A DNA stretch of 64,000 nucleotides from Saprospiraceae bacterium (GTDB lineage: Bacteria; Bacteroidota; Bacteroidia; Chitinophagales; Saprospiraceae), in the NCBI GenBank assembly GCA_022448945.1, contig JAKVCV010000011.1, positions 394,515 through 458,514 of the forward strand, in the 5' to 3' direction. Shown in pieces: positions 9,180 to 17,772 of the stretch. Both the position numbers and the translations under genes were made by a program. Numbering within the stretch: the stretch's first letter is position 1; each line of letters begins with the position of its first letter. The notes under the pieces were generated by a model. That model ran no database searches. It had not been told where the DNA came from and worked only from the letters and a program-made list of their open reading frames with translations.

Positions 9180-9632
9180 ATGAAAATTGTCTTACAGCGT
9201 GTAAAAGAAGCATCCGTTACAATTGATGGCAAAGTTAAATCTCAAATTGGCTTTGGGCTGCTATTGCTTTTGGGTATTGAAACTAATGACACAATACAAG
9301 ATGTTCAATGGTTAAGTAAAAAAGTATTGTCAATGCGTATTTTTAATGATCAAGAAGGTAAAATGAATCTATCTATTCAGGACGTCAAAGGAGAAATAAT
9401 TGTTGTAAGCCAGTTCACATTACATGCAAATATAAAAAAGGGGACACGACCTTCTTTCATGCGGGCAGCTCGGCCCGACACAGCCATACCTTTGTATGAA
9501 AAATTTATTGAAATTATTCAAATTGGCTTGTGTAGAAAAGTTGGCACGGGTGAATTTGGGGCAGACATGAAGGTGTCTCTTGTCAATGATGGTCCTGTAA
9601 CTATACTTATGGATTCTAAAAATAAGTTATAA
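9180..9632 (+). CDS. dtd: D-aminoacyl-tRNA deacylase
   Basis: The 150-residue product is a full-length Dtd. It hydrolyses D-amino acids (and glycine mischarged on tRNA-Ala) from tRNA in the cytoplasm, a proofreading step in translation. Visible family motifs are the N-terminal MKIVLQRVKEASVTIDG, the active-site SQFTLHANIKKGTRPSF, and the C-terminal NDGPVTI that contributes the cross-subunit Gly-Pro pair. A near-consensus -7 element (tattgtttg, one base too long) lies shortly upstream. A hairpin terminator follows at 9654. Confidence 0.96.
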   Translation: MKIVLQRVKEASVTIDGKVKSQIGFGLLLLLGIETNDTIQDVQWLSKKVLSMRIFNDQEGKMNLSIQDVKGEIIVVSQFTLHANIKKGTRPSFMRAARPDTAIPLYEKFIEIIQIGLCRKVGTGEFGADMKVSLVNDGPVTILMDSKNKL

Positions 9633-9653
9633 AATAATTATAGGTATAAATAT

Positions 9654-9694
9654 AAAAACCACCCCTTAAAATTATTGTTTAGGAGGTGGTTTTT
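9654..9694 (+). terminator. Terminator after dtd
   Basis: The segment aaaaaccacc pairs with ggtggttttt around an AT-rich loop, with weaker pairing inside and T-rich flanks. It lies 20 bases after the dtd stop and before the convergent coiled-coil gene, so it may serve both. Confidence 0.75.
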
Positions 9695-9715
9695 AATTAT
9701 TTATCATTAACACTG

Positions 9716-10348
9716 CTACTTCATGTTGCGTGCTTGTTTGTCCCACTCATAACGCTTAAACCTAGCAGCAAATCCTTTAATTTTTTTATCTAAAGCTTTT
9801 AATTCTTTATCAGAAAGTTTTGCTAATTGGTTAAAAGAAATAATTCCTTCAGAAGCTAAGTTCTCAGACAATTTTTGTCCTAGACCCTTAATTTTAGTTA
9901 GATCATTTTTTACTTTTTTTATTTCAGGCTTCTTTATTTTTTTTCCATTTTTTGTTGTCTTTTTAACTTTTTCAGCAACTGATTTCTTAGCTTTTTTAGC
10001 TTGCTTACTTGCTTTCTTAGCTTTCTTAGATACTTTTTCTTTTACTTCTTTTAGTTTAACCGCAAAAGCTTCTTTCATATCATCAACCTTTTCAGAGAAC
10101 AATGGTTTATCATCTTCTAAGTCATTTTTTAATTCAAATTCTTCGAGCTTTTCTTCATTGTTTTCTTTTCTGGTTTGAATTTCAGTTCTAATCAAGTCGC
10201 TTAGTTCTTCGAATTTTTTTTCCAAGTTGTTAAGACGTTGCTCAATAGTATTGTAGATCCGATTTTCTAGACCAAGATACTGGCCTTCCATTTTTTCGTA
10301 ACGCTTCTTGAATTCTTTGCTTAGTGTTTTTCTTAGTTTTTTCAACAT
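9716..10348 (-). CDS. Coiled-coil, Lys-rich linker and helix-hairpin-helix protein
   Basis: Counting from the ATG at 10348, this is a 210-residue protein in three parts. Residues ~11-77 form an amphipathic coiled coil; residues ~100-147 are a Lys/Ala-rich, histone-H1-like linker (KKAKKASKQAKKAKK); residues ~149-200 hold a helix-hairpin-helix type domain (LTKIKGLGQKLSENLASEGI). The HhH fold and basic linker suggest DNA or nucleoprotein binding, but the function is not known. The frame could extend to a TTG at 10390, but a -7 promoter element overlaps that codon, so the ATG is preferred. No partner gene is adjacent. Confidence 0.75.
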   Translation of the reverse strand: MLKKLRKTLSKEFKKRYEKMEGQYLGLENRIYNTIEQRLNNLEKKFEELSDLIRTEIQTRKENNEEKLEEFELKNDLEDDKPLFSEKVDDMKEAFAVKLKEVKEKVSKKAKKASKQAKKAKKSVAEKVKKTTKNGKKIKKPEIKKVKNDLTKIKGLGQKLSENLASEGIISFNQLAKLSDKELKALDKKIKGFAARFKRYEWDKQARNMK

Positions 10349-10387
10349 TTTAAATTTTAATTTTACATGATTGATTATTTGGCCCCA

Positions 10388-10395
10388 CAAAAATA
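10388..10395 (-). promoter_or_regulatory. Candidate Bacteroidota -7 element for the coiled-coil gene
   Basis: On the minus strand the sequence reads TATTTTTG, an exact TAnnTTTG, 39 bases before the preferred ATG. No good -33 TTTG is seen. The motif is short, so chance occurrence is possible. Confidence 0.45.
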
Positions 10396-10505
10396 GGATT
10401 TATCAGGCATTTATTTCAGTAAAGGTCCCGAAATCATTTTTTGTTGGCAAAAAGGAGATTTCGATATAAATATTTTGCCGTTGAGTTATTAAGAATAATA
10501 TTAGT

Positions 10506-11468
10506 TTAGAATTGTAACCCAACAAATACTTGGACTCCAAAATTAACATCGTGGTCATTCCTTATGATGTAAGACCCATCATTATTTAAGTCTTTCATTG
10601 AATAGTCATATTTGTCTGTTGTAATATCAATAAAGCTATAGTTTACCCTTGCTCCAATACGCAATCCTTTAGTAAAATAATAGGAGACCCCAGCTTGTAA
10701 TCCAATGTCAAGGATATTAAAGTAATGCTGATCTTGTTTTTCTGTTAGATCAGTCAAATAATAAGCCCCAGGACCTCGAGGGTAATATCTAGTAGTTCCG
10801 TCAATTTTTGCTGATTTAGCAGTCTCATTATAAAGATGTCCAATTGTATCTTTAATGTACTTAAAGTCAAGGTCCATTTCAATAAATTGTGTATTGTCCG
10901 GGTTGTCTGCATCAAGAATATCTGCATCTCCAAATTTAATAGTTCCCAGGGCTTGAGAAGATATTAGGAAGCCAATTGATGCACCAAGATCAAACTGTAA
11001 TTTGTCATCTACCGCTTCAAAATAAAACATTACAGGAATTTCAATATATCCATTAATGATATTCATGCCTGTCTTTTGTTTATAGTTATTGATGGTGTTT
11101 TTTGTGTATTCATTGCCATTTTTATTGTAGCCATAGATGTGTGCTTGTTCACTTCCATATTGTGGCATTTTTAAATATGAATTATCCGCAGATGCAGTGA
11201 AATAGGAACCTTTTTGGACAAAAACTACTTCTGCAGAAACACCAAATTGTTCATGGAACGGAACCTTAATTGTTGCACCAGCTGCAACCCTAACTGTTGT
11301 TTTGTGTTGTTCAAAAACGCCGTCTTCTTCAGGCCCAAATATTGTTGAAAAACTAGCGCCGGCCCGAAGTCCGAACTTTGGTTTTAATAAATCCTGACAT
11401 TTTGCATCAAATCCAGTAATAACAATCAATGAAAAGAAGATTACTTGTATTCTTTTGTTGAAATTCAT
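10506..11468 (-). CDS. Outer-membrane beta-barrel protein (PorT-like family)
   Basis: The 320-residue product has a signal peptide (hydrophobic stretch around residues 8-20, cut near the AKCQ) followed by alternating polar/hydrophobic strands with the pattern FGLRAGASFSTIFG at the start and GVQVFVGLQF ending in Phe, typical of outer-membrane beta-barrels of the outer_membrane_beta-barrel/PorT-like group. No specific role can be assigned; PorT itself is a T9SS component but similarity to this fold alone is not enough. An exact -7 element lies at 11571-11578, giving a leader of about 95 bases. Confidence 0.8.
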   Translation of the reverse strand: MNFNKRIQVIFFSLIVITGFDAKCQDLLKPKFGLRAGASFSTIFGPEEDGVFEQHKTTVRVAAGATIKVPFHEQFGVSAEVVFVQKGSYFTASADNSYLKMPQYGSEQAHIYGYNKNGNEYTKNTINNYKQKTGMNIINGYIEIPVMFYFEAVDDKLQFDLGASIGFLISSQALGTIKFGDADILDADNPDNTQFIEMDLDFKYIKDTIGHLYNETAKSAKIDGTTRYYPRGPGAYYLTDLTEKQDQHYFNILDIGLQAGVSYYFTKGLRIGARVNYSFIDITTDKYDYSMKDLNNDGSYIIRNDHDVNFGVQVFVGLQF

Positions 11469-11570
11469 GTCTTTTTTGTGTTAATAATATATGGTTTTGC
11501 TTATCTTTCAATTAAGTCGTCACAAACGACAGCTAAATCAGGAAAAATTAATATGCTCTGATAGCTAGTG

Positions 11571-11578
11571 CAAAGATA
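11571..11578 (-). promoter_or_regulatory. Candidate -7 element for the beta-barrel gene
   Basis: The minus strand reads TATCTTTG (TAnnTTTG), with a TTG about 15 bases upstream that is closer than the usual -33 spacing. It lies in the divergent gap between the barrel gene and the GSCFA gene. Confidence 0.45.
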
Positions 11579-11689
11579 AAAAAAAGGCTAACAATAAATA
11601 AAACAGATACTTTTCATGTTCACATCATTTTTAAAAACTAATAAATTTTTACAATGGTTGGCTATAGATATTAAATTTTCGTTAAATAT

Positions 11690-12679
11690 ATGAAATACAA
11701 AACGTCAATAGAGATTTCTCCTCCTTCATTTAATATCAGTTATAAGGATTATATATTATCAATTGGTTCTTGTTTTGCTCAAAACATGGCAGCGCAATTA
11801 CAGAATTTCTATTATCATGCTTCTGTCAACCCATTTGGAACATTATATAATCCAATTTCAATAAGAAATAGTTTAGGTTTAATGCTTAATAATTATGAAT
11901 TTCAATCAGAAGACTTATTTTACCACAAGGGCTTATGGAACAGTTTTCAACACCACAGTTCTTTCTCTGCTGCCAATCCGACTAGAGTACTTGAAAAAAT
12001 AAACATTGAGTTGGTTAAATCAAGATCCCGTTTAGAAGAAACTAAGGTGCTTATACTTACCTTTGGAACATCCTGGGTCTATGAACTCAAAAAAACAAAT
12101 AAGATAGTCAGTAATTGTCATAAGTTATCTGCCAATAGATTTAAAAGAAGAAAATTATCTGTTAAGGAAATTATTGATAAACTGGGCCCGCTACTGGAAT
12201 ATCTCAAACAAAAATTGCCTGGAATTAATATATTACTTACTGTAAGTCCGATAAGACATCTTAAAGATGGATTTGAAGAAAATCAAATTAGTAAATCTAC
12301 TCTTATACTTGCTGTGCAGGAGATGGTTAAAAGCGCGAGTTATATTCATTATTTTCCTGCTTATGAAATTATGATGGATGACTTAAGAGATTACAGGTAT
12401 TATGCAGATGATATGATACACCCTAGCAATCTGGCTGTAGAATATATTTGGGAATTGTTTTCAAAATATTATTTAAATGAAAAAGAAGATAAACTTAGAC
12501 AAAGCTTAAAAAAGCTAAATAAAACTATTCTTCACCGCTCTTTTAACCCAACATCAGTCGCACATCAGAATTTTGTAAAACAACAATTAAAGAGTATAGA
12601 AAGAATACAAAAAAGAGCGCCTACTTTAAATTTAGATAAAGCAAAGAAGCACTTTCTTGCTCAGTTGATTGATTCATAA
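11690..12679 (+). CDS. GSCFA-domain protein
   Basis: The 329-residue protein carries the family's name motif GSCFA at residues 26-30 and the following NPFGTLYNPISI. A DMIH motif at residues 241-244 resembles block V (DxxH) of SGNH/GDSL hydrolases, and the Ser in GSCFA could be the nucleophile, so a hydrolase or acyltransferase role on carbohydrates is plausible. No signal peptide or membrane helix is seen. The family is common in Bacteroidota and its substrate is not established. It is followed 61 bases later by the AI-2E-type transporter in the same direction. Confidence 0.85.
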   Translation: MKYKTSIEISPPSFNISYKDYILSIGSCFAQNMAAQLQNFYYHASVNPFGTLYNPISIRNSLGLMLNNYEFQSEDLFYHKGLWNSFQHHSSFSAANPTRVLEKINIELVKSRSRLEETKVLILTFGTSWVYELKKTNKIVSNCHKLSANRFKRRKLSVKEIIDKLGPLLEYLKQKLPGINILLTVSPIRHLKDGFEENQISKSTLILAVQEMVKSASYIHYFPAYEIMMDDLRDYRYYADDMIHPSNLAVEYIWELFSKYYLNEKEDKLRQSLKKLNKTILHRSFNPTSVAHQNFVKQQLKSIERIQKRAPTLNLDKAKKHFLAQLIDS

Positions 12680-12740
12680 AATTAAAATAGTAAATTTAGG
12701 TTAATTATATTGTAATTTAAATGAACACCAAACATCTCTT

Positions 12741-14180
12741 ATGCATCCTATACTAAAAAAATATTCCCACTACATTGGAATTATTTTGTCAGTCGCTCTG
12801 ATTTGGTTTTTAATTTCTTGGTTTAGTGATATTTTTACATGGTTAGTTTTGGCTTGGGTCATTTCTTTATTGGGGTCCCCATTAATGAAATTAATGGGAC
12901 GGATTAAGTATAAAAAATGGGAAATACCTACAAGCCTACAGGCTTTAATAGTGCTTTCTATATTTTATGCTGTTTTAGGTTTGTTTATTGCTCTCATTGT
13001 CCCTGTAATTGCCCAACAGGGCCGCAACCTTGCCGGTGTGGATTATGCCTCAGTAATGGAAAGTCTTGAAGAACCAATCGCACATATTAATGACTGGTTG
13101 GTAGAAAAAGGACTTGCAGATGGTGAATTATCAAATTTTAATTCTACTGATTCTTTGAAGTCAGATATTCCGATAACTCAAGATAGTTTGGGTGTCAATG
13201 TTTTCAAGGACAGCTTATTTGAAAATGTTTTTACTACTACTACAATTAATATTGATTCGATTGTTATTTCGAAAGGAGATACTGTAACAAAGACCAATAT
13301 TAATTTGAATATCGCCCTTACATTGGATGAGCCGACATCTTCGAATGCTGGAATCTATGATACTACAGCTATAGTAGACGCAAATGATAGTCCATTTGAG
13401 CAGCTTCGAAAAAAAATATTTCAATATGTCAGCCCCTCTCAAATAATAACCAGAACAGTTTATTATTTAGTCAGTTTTTTTGGCAATTTTATGGTTGTTC
13501 TTACATCTGTAACATTTATCGCGTTTTTTTTCCTTAAAGATGAAAAATTATTTGGTAGGGCTCTTAAAGCAGCTATCCCCAATAAACAAACTGGTAAGAC
13601 TGATACTGCTCTTGTAAAAATTAAACAATTACTTACCCGTTATTTTAGTGGGATATTATTGCAAATTACACTGATAACATTATATGTTTCTCTAGCATTA
13701 TCCTTTTTTGGAGTGCCAAATTCTTTTTTAATTGCTTTTTTTGCTGCGATTATTAATGTTATACCATATCTAGGGCCATTAATAGGGGCATTGTTTGCCC
13801 TTTTGGTAACTATTAGCTCAAATCTTGATGTGGATTTTTATATAGTTACTATGCCCATGTTATTTAAAGTTGTTGGTGTTTTTGCTTCAATGCAACTTTT
13901 AGATGGGTTTATTTTGCAACCTTATATTTTTTCAAATAGTGTGAAGGCACATCCTTTAGAGATTTTTTTGGTGGTTGTAGTTGGAGCTAAGCTTGGTGGA
14001 ATTACTGGCATGGTCGTTGCTATTCCTATTTATACAATTATAAGGGTTATTGCTGCTGTCTTTTTGCAAGAATTTAAACTGGTACAAAAACTTACACAAA
14101 GCATTAATGACCCAGATGATGGAATCCCTAACCCAGAAGAAAATCTTGATGTGGGTTTTGAAGAAAGTCCCCCGAAATAG
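12741..14180 (+). CDS. AI-2E family transporter with a long extracytoplasmic insertion
   Basis: The 479-residue membrane protein has the AI-2E/PerM layout: N-terminal hairpins (about 11-50 and 66-92), then a core of helices from about 236 with the family stretch AAIINVIPYLGPLIGALFA. The family includes TqsA and Na+/H+ antiporter-like members, so the transported compound is uncertain. Members are usually near 350 residues; here residues ~125-220 are an extra segment rich in Asp, Ser, Thr and Asn between the early helices and the core. The C-terminal tail is acidic. The next gene downstream is a rhomboid protease in the same direction. Confidence 0.88.
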   Translation: MHPILKKYSHYIGIILSVALIWFLISWFSDIFTWLVLAWVISLLGSPLMKLMGRIKYKKWEIPTSLQALIVLSIFYAVLGLFIALIVPVIAQQGRNLAGVDYASVMESLEEPIAHINDWLVEKGLADGELSNFNSTDSLKSDIPITQDSLGVNVFKDSLFENVFTTTTINIDSIVISKGDTVTKTNINLNIALTLDEPTSSNAGIYDTTAIVDANDSPFEQLRKKIFQYVSPSQIITRTVYYLVSFFGNFMVVLTSVTFIAFFFLKDEKLFGRALKAAIPNKQTGKTDTALVKIKQLLTRYFSGILLQITLITLYVSLALSFFGVPNSFLIAFFAAIINVIPYLGPLIGALFALLVTISSNLDVDFYIVTMPMLFKVVGVFASMQLLDGFILQPYIFSNSVKAHPLEIFLVVVVGAKLGGITGMVVAIPIYTIIRVIAAVFLQEFKLVQKLTQSINDPDDGIPNPEENLDVGFEESPPK

Positions 14181-14295
14181 AATAGCTAACTATTAGTATA
14201 TACTTGATGAATTAGTGGTTTTATGGAATTATTAAAATACTGATTTGGTTAAGTTATATAGCATATGTATAAATTGTAGTATTAAAACAAAACAC

Positions 14296-14913
14296 ATGCC
14301 ATTAAAAATAAGATATAACTCTCCAGTAGTGCTTACATTTTCATTAATCTGTATAGGTGTATATGTCGTAGACTTAATTTTTTCTGTAGGTTCTGGCCCT
14401 GACTCTCTAGGGCCTATAACAAAAAATTTTTTCATGCTTAATGGTTATTTTAGTTGGTCAAATCCACTAGATTACCTAAGGATAATAACCTATACAATGG
14501 GTCATTCCAACCAAGCTCATATTATGGGGAATATGTCTATATTTTTACTTATAGCACCTATAATGGAAGAAAAATATGGTAGTAGAAATATTTTCATTAT
14601 GATGGTTACTACTGCTTTGGTAACTGCTTTTTTTCAGCTTGTTTTATTCAACTCAGGATTGTTGGGTGCCAGCGGAATAGTTTTCATGTTTATTGTTCTT
14701 GTTTCTTTTGCAGATGCGCGCAAAGGCACCATTCCATTAACATTTATTTTGGTTGTATTGTTCTTTATTGGAACAGAAGTTATTCACAGTATGCAAAACA
14801 ATAATGTTTCAGAATATGCCCACATTGCTGGTGGGATAATGGGTGCGATATTTGGAATGACGTTTAAAGAAACTTCAAAATCTTCATCAAAGATAACTAC
14901 TATGGATGCCTGA
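14296..14913 (+). CDS. Rhomboid-family intramembrane serine protease
   Basis: From the ATG at 14296 this is a compact 205-residue rhomboid; a TTG at 14245 would add 17 non-homologous residues and is not preferred. The catalytic serine is S126 in GASG and the catalytic histidine H176 in YAHIAGG. The HIMGN segment at residues 75-79 and the following helix match the oxyanion-side region, and EEKYGS replaces the usual L1-loop end. It should cut transmembrane proteins within the inner membrane; the substrate is unknown. Two other rhomboid genes lie at 61.0-62.9 kb. Confidence 0.87.
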   Translation: MPLKIRYNSPVVLTFSLICIGVYVVDLIFSVGSGPDSLGPITKNFFMLNGYFSWSNPLDYLRIITYTMGHSNQAHIMGNMSIFLLIAPIMEEKYGSRNIFIMMVTTALVTAFFQLVLFNSGLLGASGIVFMFIVLVSFADARKGTIPLTFILVVLFFIGTEVIHSMQNNNVSEYAHIAGGIMGAIFGMTFKETSKSSSKITTMDA

Positions 14914-14988
14914 TTACTGTAAATCATTTAGAAAGTATTTTTACTATACTTAATCATATTAATTCTTATGTTTATTGCTCGACAGAGA

Positions 14989-17508
14989 TTAAAACTTAGG
15001 AGCAAAGCTAATATTAATACCAAAAGACCTAATGTCAGGTTGATTTAAATGTGTTAATCTCCATAAAAAATCAACACGCAATATTTTGAGTATATTTTCA
15101 ATTCCAAAGCCAATTTCAGCATATAAACCAGGAGCAGAAACTCCTTCCGGGAAATCATAAAGAGAAAGGTTTTTTTGTTCAACTGTCCCATAAAGGCCTT
15201 TAAAAATAAAAAGAGAGCGCAATTTTAATTTTTTAATTAGGGGGATAGAGTTAAATATAAGACCGTCAAAATGGTGTGTGATCCAAATTGTTGCATACAT
15301 ATCACTTACAAATTCAAATTCATTCATTAAATTAAAAGCAAAAGCATTACGCATTATAGATTCATTGCCAAGAAGAACTGACATTGCAGGGTAGGGCACT
15401 GATCCGAATGACTTAGAGGCATGCACTTGATACTTTGTATATCCAATAGGTGAGTTTAAACGGTGGCGCATTGAAAAATCAATTTTATGGTAATTGTGTT
15501 CGCTATGTAAAAGCCCTTTAATGCCTGCTGTATAGGTTAAATCTAAAATAGGGTATTCTGAGTTTAAGGAGTATCGTTTAAATCCGGAATTGTCAACCCA
15601 AAACCTTTCTTCATGACCCCAGTGCACCTTAAATATAAATTCGGAAGTAGTAAGATGTGGCAATATAGTTTCGCCCTGATTTTTACTAAATACAAAACCT
15701 TCGTTAACAGAATAAAATCTTGTCCACTTATAAGACAATTTGGTATAAAACCCCATAAACCAATCTTTTTGCCAGGAAACAAACCCTTCGTCCATTTTCA
15801 TTAGCCTGTCCATTGGCATTGATCTGCTAATCACATTCATGAAATCATCGTGTTGAACAGCTCTGTTGTCTTGGCTAAGCATTCTATAGTCGGAAAACCA
15901 TGAGAAATGTAATAGGTTCCATTTTCTGTTTTTTGAAGGCATTAGCCACTTTAATTCAGAACCATATTTCCAAGACTGATCTTTTATACCATAAGCACTA
16001 TAAATAGAAAACTGATACTTCTTAGAAAACTTTTTTGTAGTTCGCATACCCAATTTAAATCGATAGCCTTCTATTTGGTTCCAACTAAAAAATTCTGAAT
16101 AACTGCCAAATTCAACTTTACCAGCACGAATATGAGAAGTAATCAGGGAATACAGTAAATGATCCATGTTCTTATAAAAACGGGTTCTACGAATAGAATC
16201 AATCATTTCATATGTTCCATATCCTAAGGAATCTAAACCCAAGGGTCTGATGGAGTCCCATTCATTCATGGTTAATTCATTTGATCTTTCATTATACATC
16301 ATATTTTCCTGCGTTAACACTTCAGGTTCAAAAACAGGATTTAAAGACGTATTATAACGCCATAATTTTTTACGTATGCGTATTTGATTTTTTCTTTGGC
16401 GGTTTTTGCGTGAACCAAAATCAAAAAAGGCAAATGCTACTTTAGCATTCATTATTTCCTTTTCCTTTAACCAAACCTTCTCTGCAGTTTGTTTATACGT
16501 ATGTGAACCTTCTAATTCCTTAATGAAATTCAATGCAATATGTGGAGATATTTCATAGTTTATAGATGCAATACCATAGCTGGCTTTGTGAATCCATGCC
16601 ACCCCCATAAAAGTAAAGTCTTGTTTCCTTTTTCCAACAAAAGTAAGTTCATAATACTTTTCATTTTCAATGACTGAACTGTCAGTTAAAAAATATTTGT
16701 ATGTTAAGTTTGCAGTGCTGGCAAATGGACTAATAAAAGATTTTCCAGTCAATATGATTAGATCTTTGTAAAAGTTCATTTCGTCAAGCTCAGTACCAAT
16801 AAAATCAGTTAAAGATTCATTGTCCATGCCAGACATTTTATCAGCAATAATATTAATTTTCTTTTTTAAAGGATTTTTTTGATAACGAACTTCGGTAATC
16901 GTTTCCCTGATCATCATAGGAAGGAATGGAGTGCCTGTTTTATCTTTCGCAACATAATCATCAATAACCGAAAGAGGTTTTAATAAAAACTTGAGCCCTA
17001 TTATGTTTTTATTGGGATTAAACCAGTCAAATCCTGTTTGGGTGTAGTCAGTGTATTTGTAAGAAGAAAGGTTGTCAATGGAGTTTTTTGAGCGATTATT
17101 TTTCACTTGTCGCCATAATGCAATTGCTGCGGTATCTTTTACTATCTTTTTGCGTTTTGCACGAACAGTTGCCGTTCCGAGAGAAATACCCAATTCATTT
17201 AATTCAATGTTTATTTCTTGTTCTGACCCACAAACAACTGGATAGGTTGCTTCTGCATAACCAAGATAACGAATAACAATGCTATCTACTTCAACTGAAG
17301 AATTAAGTCTATATTTTCCATTAATGTCAGAAGTGACCCCCTGTTGAGAATTTTTAAAATACAAATCTGCTAATGGTAGTTCTTGGCCTGTGCGTGCATC
17401 CAAAACCTTCCCATATACTATAGTATTGGTGATACCACATTGAGCAGCTACAAATTTATTTGTAACAAAGAACAAAAAAAACCAAATGAAAAATTTAAAA
17501 GTATACAT
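14989..17508 (-). CDS. DUF5686 protein with carboxypeptidase-like regulatory domain
   Basis: The 839-residue protein has a signal peptide (ends near VAAQ), a carboxypeptidase regulatory-like beta-sandwich at about 28-110 (YGKVLDARTGQELPLADLYF, GVTSDINGKY), and a long DUF5686 region. The C-terminal ~400 residues show alternating strands and end in a Phe (SFAPKF), as expected for an outer-membrane beta-barrel. It resembles TonB-dependent receptor architecture without a plug domain. The function is unknown. It is convergent with the rhomboid gene and divergent from mnmG. Confidence 0.85.
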   Translation of the reverse strand: MYTFKFFIWFFLFFVTNKFVAAQCGITNTIVYGKVLDARTGQELPLADLYFKNSQQGVTSDINGKYRLNSSVEVDSIVIRYLGYAEATYPVVCGSEQEINIELNELGISLGTATVRAKRKKIVKDTAAIALWRQVKNNRSKNSIDNLSSYKYTDYTQTGFDWFNPNKNIIGLKFLLKPLSVIDDYVAKDKTGTPFLPMMIRETITEVRYQKNPLKKKINIIADKMSGMDNESLTDFIGTELDEMNFYKDLIILTGKSFISPFASTANLTYKYFLTDSSVIENEKYYELTFVGKRKQDFTFMGVAWIHKASYGIASINYEISPHIALNFIKELEGSHTYKQTAEKVWLKEKEIMNAKVAFAFFDFGSRKNRQRKNQIRIRKKLWRYNTSLNPVFEPEVLTQENMMYNERSNELTMNEWDSIRPLGLDSLGYGTYEMIDSIRRTRFYKNMDHLLYSLITSHIRAGKVEFGSYSEFFSWNQIEGYRFKLGMRTTKKFSKKYQFSIYSAYGIKDQSWKYGSELKWLMPSKNRKWNLLHFSWFSDYRMLSQDNRAVQHDDFMNVISRSMPMDRLMKMDEGFVSWQKDWFMGFYTKLSYKWTRFYSVNEGFVFSKNQGETILPHLTTSEFIFKVHWGHEERFWVDNSGFKRYSLNSEYPILDLTYTAGIKGLLHSEHNYHKIDFSMRHRLNSPIGYTKYQVHASKSFGSVPYPAMSVLLGNESIMRNAFAFNLMNEFEFVSDMYATIWITHHFDGLIFNSIPLIKKLKLRSLFIFKGLYGTVEQKNLSLYDFPEGVSAPGLYAEIGFGIENILKILRVDFLWRLTHLNQPDIRSFGINISFAPKF

Positions 17509-17605
17509 ATGCCATCTAAATTGACCAAGGGCTACAATCTAAACATAAAAGAAAACGGAATGTTCACAGAAGAATCAAGAAAAAATGCCGTTAGTGGTTT
17601 TATTG

Positions 17606-17613
17606 CAAATATA
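17606..17613 (-). promoter_or_regulatory. Candidate -7 element for the DUF5686 gene
   Basis: The minus strand reads TATATTTG, an exact TAnnTTTG, about 98 bases before the start codon in the divergent gap with mnmG. Confidence 0.45.
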
Positions 17614-17717
17614 CAATAAATAAAATTCTTAATTTTTTACAAATGATGATATAAGTAATAATTAATTGTCTTTTAGTCAAAAACTTATATAGATTTAATA
17701 AAAACTCTCTAAAGTTG

Positions 17718-17725
17718 TATCTTTG
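17718..17725 (+). promoter_or_regulatory. Candidate -7 element for mnmG
   Basis: The sequence TATCTTTG is an exact TAnnTTTG, 48 bases before the mnmG ATG. No clear -33 TTTG is seen at the expected spacing. Confidence 0.5.
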
Positions 17726-17772
17726 TAAGGGATAACAATTTTTTTTATAAAATAGTAATAATTTTTTGATAA

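Noticed and set aside
10506-11468. Naming the beta-barrel gene porT
   Set aside because: Only the general barrel pattern is visible; the specific PorT features cannot be confirmed by eye.
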